DNA of 64,000 nucleotides from Mycobacterium sp. PSTR-4-N (GCF_022348085.1 NZ_JAKRFN010000003.1:248001-312000), one strand, 5' to 3'; counted from the stretch's first letter, positions 12,306-26,165 are shown. Translations and numbers: made by a program. Notes: a model not told the origin generated them from the sequence alone.

Positions 12306-13511
12306 ATGAACCTCGACCGCAATCAGACCTCCATCGTCGAGGCGATCGACGCAGGACTGCTCGCCGGAGCCGTCACGCTGGTGTGGCGGGCGGGCGACAT
12401 CCTGCAGGTCAACGAGTTGGGCTACCGCGACGTCGACGCCAAGCTGCCGATGCAGCGCGACACCCTCTTCCGCATCGCATCGATGACCAAGCCGGTGACC
12501 GTGGCCGCGGCGATGACGCTCATCGAGGAGGGGGCCCTGGCCCTGTCCGATCGGGTCGCGACGTGGCTGCCGGAGATGGCCGACATGCGGGTGCTCACCG
12601 ACCCCGGCGGGCCGCTGGATCGCACGGTGCCGGCTCAGCGGCCGATCACGATCGAGGATCTGATGACCCACCGCAGCGGGTTGGCGTACATGTTCTCGAT
12701 CCGCGGGCCGCTGGCCGACGCCTACCGCAGACTTCCCGCCCGCCAGGATCAGGATCGCTGGCTGACCGAGCTGGCGGAGCTGCCGCTGGTTCATCAACCC
12801 GGCGATCGGCTGACCTACAGCCACGCCACCGATGTTCTCGGGATCGTGCTGTCCCGCCTGACGGGCAAACCGCTGAGCCAGGTGCTCGCCGAGCGCATCC
12901 TGGAGCCATTGGACATGTCGGACACTGCCTTTCACGTCGGACCCACGGGTCGCCGGCGCGCGGCGACGATGTACCAGCTGACGCCGGACAACGAGCTGCG
13001 CCACGACGTGATGGGTCCGGCGCCGATCGTGGACCCACCGTTCTGTATGGGCGGGGCGGGCCTGTGGTCGACCGTCGACGACTATCTGGCGTTCGCCCGG
13101 ATGCTGCTCGCCGGTGGGACGGTGGACGGGGTGCGGGTGCTGTCGGAGGAGTCGGTGCGGTCGATGCGCACCGACCGACTGACCGACGAGCAGAAGCGCT
13201 ACGACTTCCTCGGGGCGCCGTTCTGGATCGGCCGTGGATTCGGCCTGAACCTGTCGGTGGTGACGGATCCTGCGAAGTCGCGGCAGCTGTTCGGGCCGGG
13301 CGGGGAGGGCACGTTCTCGTGGCCCGGCGCGTACGGCACGTGGTGGCAGGCCGACCCCACGTCCGATGCCATCCTGATCTACCTGATCCAGAACATGCCG
13401 AGCCTGTCGACGGATGCGGCAGCCGCTGTCGCGGGCAACACGTCGCTGGCCAAGCTCGCCAGCGCGCAGCCGAAGTTCGTGCGACGGACATACGAGGCGT
13501 TCGAACTGTAG
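12306..13511 (+). CDS. Serine hydrolase, beta-lactamase/class C PBP-like fold
   Basis: A 401-residue beta-lactamase-family (PF00144-type) serine hydrolase. The nucleophile tetrad S59-M-T-K62 (RIASMTKPV) is followed by a Tyr motif YSH at 171-173, where YxN is more usual. The third motif that is HxG/KTG in beta-lactamases is not clear; a GAYGTWW segment near residue 345 is the best candidate. There is no signal peptide or membrane helix, so it looks cytoplasmic, more like an esterase than a secreted beta-lactamase. It is divergent from pyrR and shares its 113 bp intergenic region. Substrate unknown. Confidence 0.85.
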   Translation: MNLDRNQTSIVEAIDAGLLAGAVTLVWRAGDILQVNELGYRDVDAKLPMQRDTLFRIASMTKPVTVAAAMTLIEEGALALSDRVATWLPEMADMRVLTDPGGPLDRTVPAQRPITIEDLMTHRSGLAYMFSIRGPLADAYRRLPARQDQDRWLTELAELPLVHQPGDRLTYSHATDVLGIVLSRLTGKPLSQVLAERILEPLDMSDTAFHVGPTGRRRAATMYQLTPDNELRHDVMGPAPIVDPPFCMGGAGLWSTVDDYLAFARMLLAGGTVDGVRVLSEESVRSMRTDRLTDEQKRYDFLGAPFWIGRGFGLNLSVVTDPAKSRQLFGPGGEGTFSWPGAYGTWWQADPTSDAILIYLIQNMPSLSTDAAAAVAGNTSLAKLASAQPKFVRRTYEAFEL

Positions 13512-13546
13512 GCGCGGCCCGCGTTACTGACCGACGGCTGTTGCCG

Positions 13547-13852
13547 CTACGCCGCGGCGTGTCGGGCGTGGTCGGCCATGTGGGCCACTGCTGCTGCTTG
13601 GCCAGTTGCGCGTGCGGGGGCTATCCCGGCTCGCAAGGTATCTATCGCCGCGCGCGGCCGCTCATCACCTCGACAAGCGTTCTCGAACAACGGGAGCGCG
13701 CGCTCGGCAGCCCAGCGGACGAGGGCTTTGCGCCTTGTGTGGATCGGGGTTCGTGCCCTTCTTTGCGAGATTGGCCACCGCGCGATGCTTTCACGTCGAG
13801 CAAGCGCCGGCTTCATCGGCTTGTCGGTGGGTCGCACTAGAGTAGGTGGCAT
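13547..13852 (-). pseudogene. Short ORF resembling a cut-down actinobacterial 'putative immunity protein'
   Basis: The 339 bp between the serine hydrolase and the HNH gene contains one suggestive minus-strand ORF of 101 codons. Its middle (WAAERALPLFE, then DERPRAAID) and its end (ARATGQAAAVAHMADHAR) resemble the two conserved ends of the roughly 120-170-residue family usually labelled putative immunity protein. The central part of that family appears to be missing, and the first 40 residues look unlike it. The ATG overlaps the start of the divergent HNH gene. I read this as a decayed or internally deleted copy; a short real protein or a chance frame remains possible. Confidence 0.4.
13838..13843 (+). 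promoter_or_regulatory. -10 box (TAGAGT) for a near-leaderless start at 13851
   Basis: TAGAGT matches TANNNT and lies 7 bp before the ATG at 13851, which has no ribosome binding site. This supports the short start for the HNH protein over the in-frame extension back to 13578. Confidence 0.55.
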
Positions 13853-15149
13853 GTTCGCACAAGTGTTCGATATCGACCAGTCGGCCTCGGAGGCTGAGCT
13901 GCGTGATGTCGTGGCACGCTGCGAACGTGTGAAAGCTCAGGCGGCCGCGGTGCAGGCCCGCGCCACCGCGCTGTGGGCGGAGAAACGCCGAATGGCCGAA
14001 GCTGCTGCCGGGATGCCCGTGGCGAAGCAAGGCCGGGGCTTGGCCTCCGAAGTCGCGCTGGCCCGGTCTGATTCGCCGGCCCATGGCGGTCGGCATCTGG
14101 GCTTCGCCCAAGCCTTGGTGCACGAGATGCCCCACACCCTGGCCGCCCTCGAATCCGGGGTGTTGACCGAGTGGCGGGCCACCCTGATCGTGAAGCAGTC
14201 CGCCTGCCTGATGGTCGAGGACCGGCGCACGTTGGATGCCGAGCTGTGCGCTGACCAGCAAGCGCTGGTGGGGTTGGGCAATGCCCGCATCGAAGCCGCC
14301 GCCGCCGCGATCGCAGCGCGCCTGGATGCTGCCGCGGTGGTGGAGCGCAAGGAACGCGCGGCGGCGTCTGCGCGGGTGTCGACGCGGCCCGCCCCCAACG
14401 GCATGGTGCAGCTGACCGCGCTGATGCCCCTTTCGCAGGGCATCGGGGTGTATGCCGCCTTGAAGCGTGAGGCTGACCTGTGCGGGGACGGGCGCCCGCG
14501 CGGACAGATCATGACCGACACCCTCTACCAGCGGGTCACCGCCCGCCCGGCCGAGACGCCGGCGCCGATCGCGGTGAACCTGGTCATGGCCGACACCACC
14601 CTCTTCGGTGACGACGACAGCCCCGGCTGGGTCGAGGGCTATGGGCCCGTGCCGGCGGCGGTGGTACGCGACCTGGTGTCGGACACCGTCACCGACGAGA
14701 CGGCGAAAGCCACGCTGCGGCGGCTCTACCGCCACCCCACATCGGGGCAGCTGGTCGCGATGGAATCGCGTGCCCGGACCTTCCCGGCAGGGTTGGCGGC
14801 GTTCATCGGGCTACGGGACCAGACGTGTCGCACCCCCTACTGCGACGCCCCCATCCGCCACCACGACCACGCAGTCCCCGCCCGCCACAGCGGACCCACC
14901 TCCGCGCTCAACGGATTGGGTACCTGCGAAGCCTGCAACTACGCCAAAGAAGCCCCCGACTGGACCGTCACCACCCACGACACCGACGGCCGCCACACCG
15001 CCACCTACCGAACCCCCACCGGCGCGACCTACCACTCCACCGCACCACCCATGCCCGGACCACCGATACGGCGCCGCTACAGCGTCATCGAAGGAGAACT
15101 CAGCATCGACATCGTCGAACTGAGCGCCGAACTGAAACGCTCAGCTTGA
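13851..15149 (+). CDS. 13E12-family HNH endonuclease domain protein (DUF222 + HNH)
   Basis: A 432-residue member of the 13E12 repeat family, abundant in mycobacteria. Residues about 1-320 form the alpha-helical Ala/Arg-rich DUF222 region. The C-terminal HNH nuclease motif has paired cysteines (CRTPYCD), the HHDHAVP metal/catalytic segment and C-x2-C-N-Y-AKE. Both cysteine pairs and the key histidines are present, so it looks intact. In M. tuberculosis, REP13E12 copies carry such genes and serve as attachment sites for prophage phiRv1. Biological role and mobility are unproven. It sits in an accessory patch between conserved core blocks. Confidence 0.88.
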   Translation: MFAQVFDIDQSASEAELRDVVARCERVKAQAAAVQARATALWAEKRRMAEAAAGMPVAKQGRGLASEVALARSDSPAHGGRHLGFAQALVHEMPHTLAALESGVLTEWRATLIVKQSACLMVEDRRTLDAELCADQQALVGLGNARIEAAAAAIAARLDAAAVVERKERAAASARVSTRPAPNGMVQLTALMPLSQGIGVYAALKREADLCGDGRPRGQIMTDTLYQRVTARPAETPAPIAVNLVMADTTLFGDDDSPGWVEGYGPVPAAVVRDLVSDTVTDETAKATLRRLYRHPTSGQLVAMESRARTFPAGLAAFIGLRDQTCRTPYCDAPIRHHDHAVPARHSGPTSALNGLGTCEACNYAKEAPDWTVTTHDTDGRHTATYRTPTGATYHSTAPPMPGPPIRRRYSVIEGELSIDIVELSAELKRSA

Positions 15150-15172
15150 CCGTGACAGCCGCTGGCGCGCAG

Positions 15173-15178
15173 TACATT
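15173..15178 (+). promoter_or_regulatory. -10 box (TACATT) for a leaderless start at 15185
   Basis: TACATT (TANNNT) ends 6 bp before the ATG at 15185, placing the predicted transcription start on the start codon. GTGACA at 15152-15157 is a weak -35 with a short 15 bp spacer. No Shine-Dalgarno is visible. Confidence 0.55.
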
Positions 15179-15184
15179 ACGGGT

Positions 15185-16390
<1,206 letters not shown>

Positions 16391-17291
16391 GCACACCGAG
16401 CTTGGCAGCCAGGTCGAGGATCGCCTCGGCCCGGGCACGGGTGGGTCCGGAGCTACCGTCGTAATGACTTGACGGTGCATCCAGGCGCGCGAGTATCGCC
16501 CGTGCAGCGTCGATCTCGTCCAGCGACGGGCTCAGCAGCGTGTTGATCGTGCCTGCGTGTCCGGCGTCCAGGCACAGCCGGCCCGTCATCCCGGCTGCCT
16601 TGGCGATCTCGGTGTCGCGCGGGAGATCCCCGGCGTTGTCACGCAGTGTCGGACCGTCGATCGGCGCGGGCAATCCCGCAGCCCGGCTCGCGATGACCAG
16701 GCGGGCGCGCGGATAGGCCAGGACCATCGGATCGGCGCACATCCCGGTATCGCGACGGAAATCGCCGATCCCGAACGCGATTCGGGCACACGAGCGCGCG
16801 ATCTCCAGCGCCGATTCGATGCCGAGCGCGGACTCGATCAGGGCGACCACAGGCGTCCCGGCAGGCAACCGCTGCGCCGTCGAGACCACATCGTGCGCGG
16901 ACTCGACCTTGGCGAGTATCACCCCGCTCAGGCCCGGCACACCGGCCACCGCATCCAGGTCGGCGTTCCAGTTCGGGGTGCCCGCACTGCTGATCCGCAC
17001 CCATGCCTGCCCGTCGCCGTCGAGACATTCGGCGACCGCCCGCCGACCGGCCGGCTTGTCAGAATCGGGAAGACCGTCCTCGATGTCGAGAACCACGACA
17101 TCAGCCTCCGACGCCAGCGCGCGCTGACAGCCCGGCCGCGCGGGCTCCAAAAGCCAGGTACGCGCCAGCGACCAGTGCGGCCGGTGAACACAGTGAGCTT
17201 CGGGGAAGACCGTCACCCCTGTGATGTTCGCCGACAGCTCAGCTCAAAGCCAGGTTGCGCACATTTAGTTCATCGCGGCCGGCGCGAGAAT

Positions 17292-17807
17292 TCACCCGGC
17301 GGTGCCGTCGGCTCCGTTGCTGCCCGCGCGCACCGCCGCCGCGGCCGCGCGGATCTGCGGCGTCACGAGCATCACCTGACCGAGTACTCCGTTGACGAAG
17401 CCCGGCGAGTCGTCGGTCGACAGCCGCTTGGCCAGCTCGACCGCCTCGTCGACGGCGACCGGCTCGGGCACGTCCTCGGCGTGCAGCAGCTCCCACACCG
17501 CAACGCGCAGGATGGCGCGGTCCACGGCAGGCAGCCGGTCCAGCGTCCAACCCTGCAGGTGCGACGAGATGAGATCGTCGATGTGCGCTCGGTGTTCGGT
17601 GACGCCCCGCGCCACCGTCACCGTGTACGGGTTCAGCGGCGCGATACCGTCCTCATCGGACCAATCGTCGGTCTGCTTCTGCGCCAACGTGTTTCGCGCT
17701 TCGGCAACCTCGGCCGGGGTGATGTCGCGGGCCTCCGCCTCGAACAGCAGATCGACCGCGCGTTTACGGGCCTGGTGCCGGCCCCGGTCTCCCCTGCGGT
17801 CAGCCAT
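17292..17807 (-). CDS. nusB: Transcription antitermination factor NusB
   Basis: RNA-binding factor that pairs with NusE (S10) on boxA RNA to prevent premature termination in rRNA operons. The 171-residue all-helical protein opens with a basic segment and [14 protein letters not shown], and has [17 protein letters not shown] and [27 protein letters not shown], the standard signature. The start at 17807 lies 8 bp inside the end of efp, so the two are translationally coupled. Confidence 0.96.
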   Translation of the reverse strand: MADRRGDRGRHQARKRAVDLLFEAEARDITPAEVAEARNTLAQKQTDDWSDEDGIAPLNPYTVTVARGVTEHRAHIDDLISSHLQGWTLDRLPAVDRAILRVAVWELLHAEDVPEPVAVDEAVELAKRLSTDDSPGFVNGVLGQVMLVTPQIRAAAAAVRAGSNGADGTAG

Positions 17808-18363
17808 TGACCCTTCCCAGGTAACTTCCGTCCCGCGAGTCCACCTTCAGCTTGTCGCCGGTGTTGATGAACAGCGGCACCTGGATCTCGGCGCCGGTCT
17901 CCAGCGTCGCGGGCTTCGTGCCGGCGCTCGACCGGTCGCCCTGCAGACCCGGCTCGGTGTGGCTGACGAGAAGCTCGACCGTCACCGGCAGCTCCAGGTA
18001 CAGCGCCGTGCCGTCATGGAACGCGATCTGCACGGGCATGCCCTCGAGCAGGAACCCGGCCAACCGGCCCACCAGCGCCTCCGGCAGCGGGTGCTGCTCG
18101 TAGTCCTCGGAGTCCATGAACACGAAGTCCGAGCCGTCGCGGTACAGATAGGTGGCGTCACGCCGGTCGACCGTCGCGGTTTCCACCTTCACCCCGGCGT
18201 TGTAGGTCTTGTCGACGACCTTGCCCGACACCACGTTCTTGAGCTTGGTGCGCACGAAGGCAGGTCCCTTGCCGGGTTTGACGTGCTGGAACTCGACGAT
18301 CTGCCACAGCTGGCCGTCGATCTGCAGGACGAGCCCATTCTTGAAGTCGGCGGTCGATGCCAC
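17800..18363 (-). CDS. efp: Elongation factor P
   Basis: Binds stalled ribosomes between the P and E sites and promotes peptide-bond formation at polyproline stretches. The 187-residue length matches the family. Domain I carries the loop [10 protein letters not shown] with Lys32 at its tip. The PGKGP form is the actinobacterial version described as working without the lysine modification seen in E. coli. The C-terminal signature [19 protein letters not shown] is present. It lies between pepQ (21 bp gap) and nusB (8 bp overlap). Confidence 0.97.
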   Translation of the reverse strand: MASTADFKNGLVLQIDGQLWQIVEFQHVKPGKGPAFVRTKLKNVVSGKVVDKTYNAGVKVETATVDRRDATYLYRDGSDFVFMDSEDYEQHPLPEALVGRLAGFLLEGMPVQIAFHDGTALYLELPVTVELLVSHTEPGLQGDRSSAGTKPATLETGAEIQVPLFINTGDKLKVDSRDGSYLGRVNG

Positions 18364-18384
18364 GGTGGGGTGTACTCCTAGCGT

Positions 18385-19470
18385 CTAGAGGATCATCAGG
18401 TCCTTGCCGAACCTGGTCAGTAGTTCGGGCCCCTCCGGGGTGACCGCCAGCGTGTCCTCGATGCGGACGCCGCCGCGATCGGGCAGGTAGACACCGGGCT
18501 CGACGGTCACTGCGGAGCCAGCAAGCAGTGTACCGGCGGCTGCGGAGTTGATTCCGGGCGCTTCGTGGATCTGCAGACCGACGCCGTGCCCGAGGCCGTG
18601 GCCGAAGTTCTCGCCGTAGCCGGCATCGGCGATGACCTGCCGCGATGCGGCGTCGACGTCGCGCAACACGACGCCGGGTGCCAGCGCTTCGCGCCCGGCC
18701 TGCTGCGAGCGCGCCACGAGTCCGTAGATGTCGTGCTGCCACTGCGCGGCCGGCGCGAGCACGAACGTACGGGTCATGTCCGAGTGGTAGCCGCCGACGA
18801 GCGCACCGAAGTCGATCTTGACGAAGTCCCCGGCGGCGAGCACCGCCTCGGTGGGCCGGTGGTGCGGGACGGCCGAGTTGGCCCCGGTCGCGACGATCGT
18901 CTCGAACGACGCGCCGTCGGCACCGTGTTCGAGCATCAGCGCCTCGAGCTCGTTGCGCACCTGCTTCTCGGTACGCCCGGCGCGCAGCCCGCCACGCTGC
19001 ACCAGATCCTGCAGTGCCGCGTCAGCGGCGTCGCATGCTCGGCGCAGCAGCGCGAACTCACCCGCGTCCTTGACCTCGCGCAGCGCCTCGATCATGCCTG
19101 CGGCTCGCACGAACTCGACCTTCCCGTCCGCCGCATCGCTCAACGCAGCGAACGCGTCGACGGTCACCACGTGGCTCTCGAACCCCAGGGTGCGCACACC
19201 GGTTGCGGCCGCCCGCGCCGCCAGATGGGGCCCGCAGGCCCGTTCGATGACGACCTCGGCGTCCGGCGCCTGGGCAGCCGCCTGGGTCCGATAGCGGCCA
19301 TCGGTGGCCAGCACCGGCGTGTCGTCTCCGACCAGGACCAGAAGCGCCGCGTTGGATCCGGTGAAACCGGACAGATAGCGAACGTTGACCAGGTCTGTCA
19401 CGAGCATGGCGTCGATCTCGGCGTCGGCAAGACGCTGGCGCAGCCGGTCGCGGCGGGCAGAAATCGTCAC
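18385..19470 (-). CDS. pepQ: Xaa-Pro aminopeptidase/dipeptidase, M24 family
   Basis: A 361-residue cytoplasmic metallopeptidase that releases residues next to proline. The creatinase-type N-terminal domain (to about residue 130) is followed by the pita-bread fold with all five dimetal ligands: two Asp in KIDFGALVGGYHSDMTR, His in FGHGLGHGVG, and Glu residues in VTVEPGVY and VRIEDT. It corresponds to M. tuberculosis Rv2535c and leads the pepQ-efp-nusB group. It is divergent from the B-4DMT-type membrane protein with a 33 bp gap. Confidence 0.93.
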   Translation of the reverse strand: MTISARRDRLRQRLADAEIDAMLVTDLVNVRYLSGFTGSNAALLVLVGDDTPVLATDGRYRTQAAAQAPDAEVVIERACGPHLAARAAATGVRTLGFESHVVTVDAFAALSDAADGKVEFVRAAGMIEALREVKDAGEFALLRRACDAADAALQDLVQRGGLRAGRTEKQVRNELEALMLEHGADGASFETIVATGANSAVPHHRPTEAVLAAGDFVKIDFGALVGGYHSDMTRTFVLAPAAQWQHDIYGLVARSQQAGREALAPGVVLRDVDAASRQVIADAGYGENFGHGLGHGVGLQIHEAPGINSAAAGTLLAGSAVTVEPGVYLPDRGGVRIEDTLAVTPEGPELLTRFGKDLMIL

Positions 19471-19489
19471 GACTGCCGACGCTACTCGC

Positions 19490-19495
19490 TAAGGT
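19490..19495 (+). promoter_or_regulatory. -10 box (TAAGGT) for a near-leaderless start at 19504
   Basis: TAAGGT (TANNNT) lies 8 bp upstream of the ATG at 19504, inside the 33 bp gap to divergent pepQ. There is no space for a normal leader, so a very short or absent 5' UTR is implied. Confidence 0.5.
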
Positions 19496-19503
19496 GAGGC
19501 CTC

Positions 19504-21846
<2,343 letters not shown>

Positions 21847-21847
<1 letters not shown>

Positions 21848-23061
21848 CAGCCCGACGCCCTGACCCCGTCGGTGGCGGGCTCGCGCGCCGCCACGGCGCG
21901 CAGGTAGGTCTCGATGTTGGCGCGGGTCTCGGTCAGGGAGTCGCCGCCGAACTTCTCCAGAGCGGCCCGCGCGAGCACCAGCGCCACCATCGTCTCGACG
22001 ACAACGCCTGCCGCAGGCACCGCGCACACATCGGAGCGCTGATGGATCGCGACCGCTTCCTGGCCCGTCGCCATGTCTACGGTCGCCAGCGCGCGGGGCA
22101 CCGTCGAGATGGGCTTCATCGCCGCGCGCACCCGGACCGGCAGGCCGTTGGTCATACCGCCCTCCAACCCGCCGGCGCGATTGGTCGAACGCATCACACC
22201 GTCGGGCCCGGGATACATCTCGTCGTGGGCGACACTGCCGCGCCGGCGCGCGGTCTCGAACCCGTCGCCGATCTCCACACCTTTGATCGCCTGGATGCCC
22301 ATCACCGCGGCGGCCAGCTGACTGTCCAGCCGGTTCTCGCCGCTGGTGAAGGACCCCAGTCCGATCGGGAGATTGTGGGCCACGACCTCGACCACGCCGC
22401 CGAGCGTGTCGCCGTCCTTCTTGGCGGCTTCGATCTCGGCGATCATCGACGCCTCGGCAGCGGAGTCGAAGGCGCGCACCGGGCTCTCGTCGATCGCGGC
22501 CAGGTCGCCGGGCAGCGGCGGTGGCCCGTCGTAGGGGTCCGACGCGCCGATGGAGATGACGTGGGAGACGACCTCGACGCCGAGCGCCTGCCGCAGGAAC
22601 GCCCGGGCCACGGTGCCCGCGGCGACCCGCGCCGCGGTCTCTCGGGCACTGGCCCGCTCGAGCACGGGACGGGCGTCGTCGAAGCCGTACTTGAGCATGC
22701 CGGCGTAGTCGGCGTGGCCGGGGCGGGGCCGGGTCAGCGGGGCGTTGCGGGCGGCGCTGTCGGCGAGCACGGCCGGATCGACCGGGTCGGCCGCCATCAC
22801 GGTTTCCCACTTCGGCCACTCGGTGTTGCCGATCTCGATCGCCAGGGGTCCGCCGAGCGTCACTCCGTGCCGCAGCCCCGCGAGGATCGTCACCTGGTCC
22901 TGCTCGAACTTCATCCGCGCTCCGCGGCCGTAGCCGAGGCGGCGACGCGCGAGCGCGGCGGCGACGTCGGCAGAGGTCACCTCGACGCCGGCGACCATCC
23001 CCTCGACCATCGCCACCAATGCACGACCGTGGGATTCCCCTGCTGTGGTCCATCGCAACAC
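21847..23061 (-). CDS. aroC: Chorismate synthase
   Basis: Makes chorismate from EPSP using reduced FMN, the last common step to aromatic amino acids, folate, menaquinone and mycobactin. The 404-residue protein starts [21 protein letters not shown] and has the FMN-site features HAEY-like [14 protein letters not shown], the [13 protein letters not shown] segment and SGENRLDSQ. Length equals the mycobacterial family length. It is followed by aroK with a 1 bp overlap (TGATG). Confidence 0.97.
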
Positions 23062-23106
23062 GTGTCCCAGTTTCGCATGAGGCGGCCGGGGTCCGGAAAA
23101 CGGCGA

Positions 23107-23550
23107 CTACCGCAGCGCAGGCTCGGCCAGGCCCAGTACGACTGCGAGAGCCGTCGCCAGGCACATCGCCGGCCCGTGCGGCACCGGCGTGCGCACGCCA
23201 CGCAGCAGGCGCGTCGTACCCCACAGCCCGGTCAGCAGCGAGGCGCCGACGGCGCACAGCACCCACGCCTGCATCCCGAACGCGCCGGTCACGCCGCCCA
23301 CACCGAGTGCGAGTTTCACGTCGCCAGCGCCCAGCGCCCCCGGTGCCGCCAGGTGCACCAGCGCATAGACGCCGGTCAACGCCACGGCGCCGAACAGTGC
23401 ACCCGAGCCGCGCCCCGACAGCGCGGCCGCGATCAGGATCACCGCCGCACCGGGCAGCGTGAGCAAATTGGGCAGGCGGTGGCACCGCAGATCGTAGGTG
23501 CTCAACGTGATCAGCCAGCCCGCCAGCGCCACGAACGCCGTCTCCCCCAT
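23107..23550 (-). CDS. Prepilin peptidase-like A24 aspartic protease (short, no methylase domain)
   Basis: A 147-residue integral membrane protein with about four to five helices. It keeps both catalytic aspartates of the type IV prepilin/TadV peptidase family: Asp20 in [11 protein letters not shown] and Asp77 in [10 protein letters not shown]. The N-terminal zinc/methylase domain of full PilD enzymes is absent, as in CpaA/TadV types. It corresponds to Rv2551c. Expected to cleave Flp-type pilin leaders at the membrane, although no pilin or secretion genes are in this window. It lies between aroE (9 bp) and aroC (45 bp) and is probably co-transcribed. Confidence 0.88.
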   Translation of the reverse strand: MGETAFVALAGWLITLSTYDLRCHRLPNLLTLPGAAVILIAAALSGRGSGALFGAVALTGVYALVHLAAPGALGAGDVKLALGVGGVTGAFGMQAWVLCAVGASLLTGLWGTTRLLRGVRTPVPHGPAMCLATALAVVLGLAEPALR

Positions 23551-23559
23551 CGCTCGAGG

Positions 23560-24369
23560 CTAAGCCCCGGGAAGTACCGCCCTCATCGCCTCTTTGGGGG
23601 CAGGCAGCCCGGTGAACAATTCCACCTGCGTGAACGCCTGGTTGAGCAGCATCTGCAGACCGCTGATCACGAGGCCGCCCCGCGCCTCGACGGCCGCAGC
23701 CAGCGGGGTCGGCCATGGTTCGTAGATCGCGTCGAGGCAGACGGGGGCCTCTGCCAGCACGCGGGCGTAGGGCGCCGCGGCGTCGGCGGGGATCGTGTTC
23801 ACCAGCACCTGCGCGTCGGCAATCACGTCGGCCAGGGCGGCGCCCTGCAGCTCGCAGAATGCGGCCTCGACGCCGCTGCGTCGCGCCACCTCGAGCACTC
23901 CGGCCGCCTTGTCGACGCTGCGCGCGACCACAGTGACGTGGCGCGCTCCGCGCGCGGCCAGGCCCGCGACGGCGGCCGGTGCGGTACCGCCGGACCCGAT
24001 CACGGCCGCGCGGTCGGCGGGCGGCGCGTCGGCCAGCGCACCGACGACGCCGTCGACGTCGGTGTTGTCCGCGTACCACCCGGCCGCGGACCGCACCAGT
24101 GTGTTGGCCGACCCGAGCAACCGGGCCCGCTCGGTGGCCTCATCGGCCACCTGAAGCGCGGCGAACTTGCCGGGCATCGTCACCGACACCCCGACCCACT
24201 CCGGCCCGAACGCTGCCACCACCCCCGGCAGCTGCTCCCCCGTGCACTCGATGCGGTCATACGTCCAGTCGTCGAGACCCAGCGCCCGATAGGCGGCCAG
24301 GTGCAGCTGCGGGGACCGCGAATGGGCGATCGGCGAGCCCAGCACGGCCGCCCGACGCGCGGAGCTCAC
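23560..24369 (-). CDS. aroE: Shikimate dehydrogenase
   Basis: Reduces 3-dehydroshikimate with NADPH. The 269-residue protein has the shikimate-binding [13 protein letters not shown] near residue 11, the catalytic Lys in [16 protein letters not shown] and the Rossmann loop [10 protein letters not shown]. The GTG at 24369 lies 4 bp after the mltG stop, which indicates a shared transcript with mltG, ruvX and alaS upstream. Confidence 0.95.
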   Translation of the reverse strand: MSSARRAAVLGSPIAHSRSPQLHLAAYRALGLDDWTYDRIECTGEQLPGVVAAFGPEWVGVSVTMPGKFAALQVADEATERARLLGSANTLVRSAAGWYADNTDVDGVVGALADAPPADRAAVIGSGGTAPAAVAGLAARGARHVTVVARSVDKAAGVLEVARRSGVEAAFCELQGAALADVIADAQVLVNTIPADAAAPYARVLAEAPVCLDAIYEPWPTPLAAAVEARGGLVISGLQMLLNQAFTQVELFTGLPAPKEAMRAVLPGA

Positions 24370-24373
24370 GCGG

Positions 24374-25621
24374 TCAGCGGGCCGAGTCGAGGACGCCGTT
24401 GCGGCGGGCCTGCTCGATGTTCGCCAGGTGCTGCTCGTACTCGCGGGTGAACAGCGTGGTGCCCTGCATGTCGATCGTGACGAAGTACAGCCAGTCCCCC
24501 GGCGCCGGCTGTTCGGCCGCGGCCAGCGCGGGCCCGCCGGGCGAGCAGATCGGGGTGGCCGGCAACCCGGGCCGCACGTAGGTGTTCCACGGCGTGGCCT
24601 GAGCGCGGTCGCCGTCGGTGGTGGCCACCTCGATGCGGTCGAGCGCGTAGTTGACCGTGGAGTCGAATTCCAGCGTGCGGTTCTCGGCGAGCCGGTTGTA
24701 GATGACGCGCGCCACCTTGGCGAAGTCCGCCGGCGTGGATTCGCGCTGCACGAGGGAGGCGACCGTGAGGATCTGGTAGGGGGTCATGTTCAGGCTGGTC
24801 GCGGTCGTGAGCAGACCACTCTGCTCGTACTGCCCGGCGCTGCTGGTGATGAGCGTGGACAGGATCTCCTGCGGGGTGGCCGAGGGGTCGATGTTCCACG
24901 TGCCGGGAGCGATCAACCCCTCCAGGCGGCGGTGGTCGGCGCCCATCGCCGTCACCGGCCCGACGGCCCACTGCGGCACCCCCAGCGCCGCCGGGGGCGA
25001 CGTGCCGGCGGTGGCCTTCAGGTCCGCGGCCGATACACAGCGCCGGTTGTCGTCGAGGTCGACGCAGCTGGCCTTGGAGATCAGCGTGAAGATGCCGTCG
25101 GTGACCGCGTTGGTCTTGACGTCGGACACGTCGTCGAGCTGGCGGCCCTCCGGGATCACCAGCTTGCCGACCCGGTTGGCCGGGTCCGCCAGTCGCGACA
25201 CCGCGTTGGAGGCGGGGATCTCGGTGCGCACCTTGTAGAAGCCCGGCTGGATCGAGGCGATCGAGTCGTTGCCGTCGGCGGCGTCGACGAACGCCTTGAC
25301 GGTGGCGACGACCTTGTTGTCGAGCAGCGTCTTGCCGATCGCCGTCGTCGAGTCGCCGTCGTGGATCTGGATGACGACGTCGGTGACGCCGCTGCCGGTG
25401 TAGTCGTTGTCGGCGCCGCCGAACAGGGAGTTCCACATCCGAGAGCCGAGGAGCACTGCGACGATGGCGACGACCACGACGATCGACACCGCCGTCACCG
25501 CCGCCACACGCCGCCGGCGGCGCATCCGGTTCTCCCGCGCGCGCTGCCGGCGGGTCATCCGCTGCCGCGGCGGCCCGACCGCCAGCGGTTCGGCCCGGTC
25601 CCCGTGCCAGTCGTCAGCCAT
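24374..25621 (-). CDS. mltG: Endolytic murein transglycosylase MltG
   Basis: Membrane-anchored lytic transglycosylase that cuts nascent glycan strands and sets their length. The 415-residue protein has a very basic N-terminus (residues 20-40), a single membrane helix (about 39-59), a LysM-like region and the catalytic YceG core. The core contains PEGRQLDDV near 157, EGLIAPGTW near 234 and ASLVQRES at 288-295. The catalytic-motif Glu294 is present, while the preceding position, Glu in the E. coli ASIVEKE form, is Gln292. It overlaps ruvX by 8 bp and precedes aroE by 4 bp. Confidence 0.92.
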   Translation of the reverse strand: MADDWHGDRAEPLAVGPPRQRMTRRQRARENRMRRRRRVAAVTAVSIVVVVAIVAVLLGSRMWNSLFGGADNDYTGSGVTDVVIQIHDGDSTTAIGKTLLDNKVVATVKAFVDAADGNDSIASIQPGFYKVRTEIPASNAVSRLADPANRVGKLVIPEGRQLDDVSDVKTNAVTDGIFTLISKASCVDLDDNRRCVSAADLKATAGTSPPAALGVPQWAVGPVTAMGADHRRLEGLIAPGTWNIDPSATPQEILSTLITSSAGQYEQSGLLTTATSLNMTPYQILTVASLVQRESTPADFAKVARVIYNRLAENRTLEFDSTVNYALDRIEVATTDGDRAQATPWNTYVRPGLPATPICSPGGPALAAAEQPAPGDWLYFVTIDMQGTTLFTREYEQHLANIEQARRNGVLDSAR

Positions 25622-26165
25622 CCCTGGCCTCTCCGTGTGGGGACAGCGCCACCCGCCGCTGGTCCAGCCAGTTCTGCAGGATCCCCACCGCTGCAGCTTG
25701 GTCGATCACAGCCCGCTGGCCGCGGGCCCGGACCCCTGCTTCACGCAGCGCCCGCTGCGCGGTGAGGGTGGTGAAGCGTTCATCGACGAAGCGGATCGGC
25801 ACCGGGGCGATCCGTTCGCCCAGCCGGTCGGCGACCTCGACCGCGTCTCGCGCCGACGACCCGGCCCGGTCGGCGAGTGTGCGCGGCAGACCGACCACGA
25901 CCTCGACCGCCTGATAGTCCTCGACCAACCCGGCGAGTCGCTTGAGGTGCCGGTTGCCTCGCCGGTCGCGGGGCACGGTCTCCACCGGCGTGGCCAGCGT
26001 GGCGTCCGGGTCGCTCACCGCGACCCCGATACGCACCGAACCGACGTCGACCCCGAGCCGGCGCCCCCTGCCCGGATCCGGCGCGGTGGCCGGGTCACCG
26101 GGTCGATCCGGTGCACGGTCGGCGACGTGGGCGTCGCTGGAGGCGTCGTGGGAAGCGTCGGGCAC
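25614..26165 (-). CDS. ruvX: Holliday junction resolvase-like protein RuvX (YqgF)
   Basis: RNase H-fold nuclease tied to 16S rRNA 5' maturation and/or Holliday junction cleavage. The 183-residue protein has an N-terminal Asp/Pro/Ala-rich extension of about 35 residues before the fold. The active-site motifs are [16 protein letters not shown] (Asp40), [15 protein letters not shown] and the late Asp in [13 protein letters not shown]. The gene order alaS-ruvX-mltG-aroE is the conserved actinobacterial one, with overlaps of a few bases. Confidence 0.94.
   Translation of the reverse strand: MPDASHDASSDAHVADRAPDRPGDPATAPDPGRGRRLGVDVGSVRIGVAVSDPDATLATPVETVPRDRRGNRHLKRLAGLVEDYQAVEVVVGLPRTLADRAGSSARDAVEVADRLGERIAPVPIRFVDERFTTLTAQRALREAGVRARGQRAVIDQAAAVGILQNWLDQRRVALSPHGEARDG

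Noticed and set aside
13547..15149. Complete insertion sequence or prophage around the HNH gene
   Set aside because: No terminal inverted repeats, target duplication, integrase or transposase are visible; only the 13E12-type gene is present.
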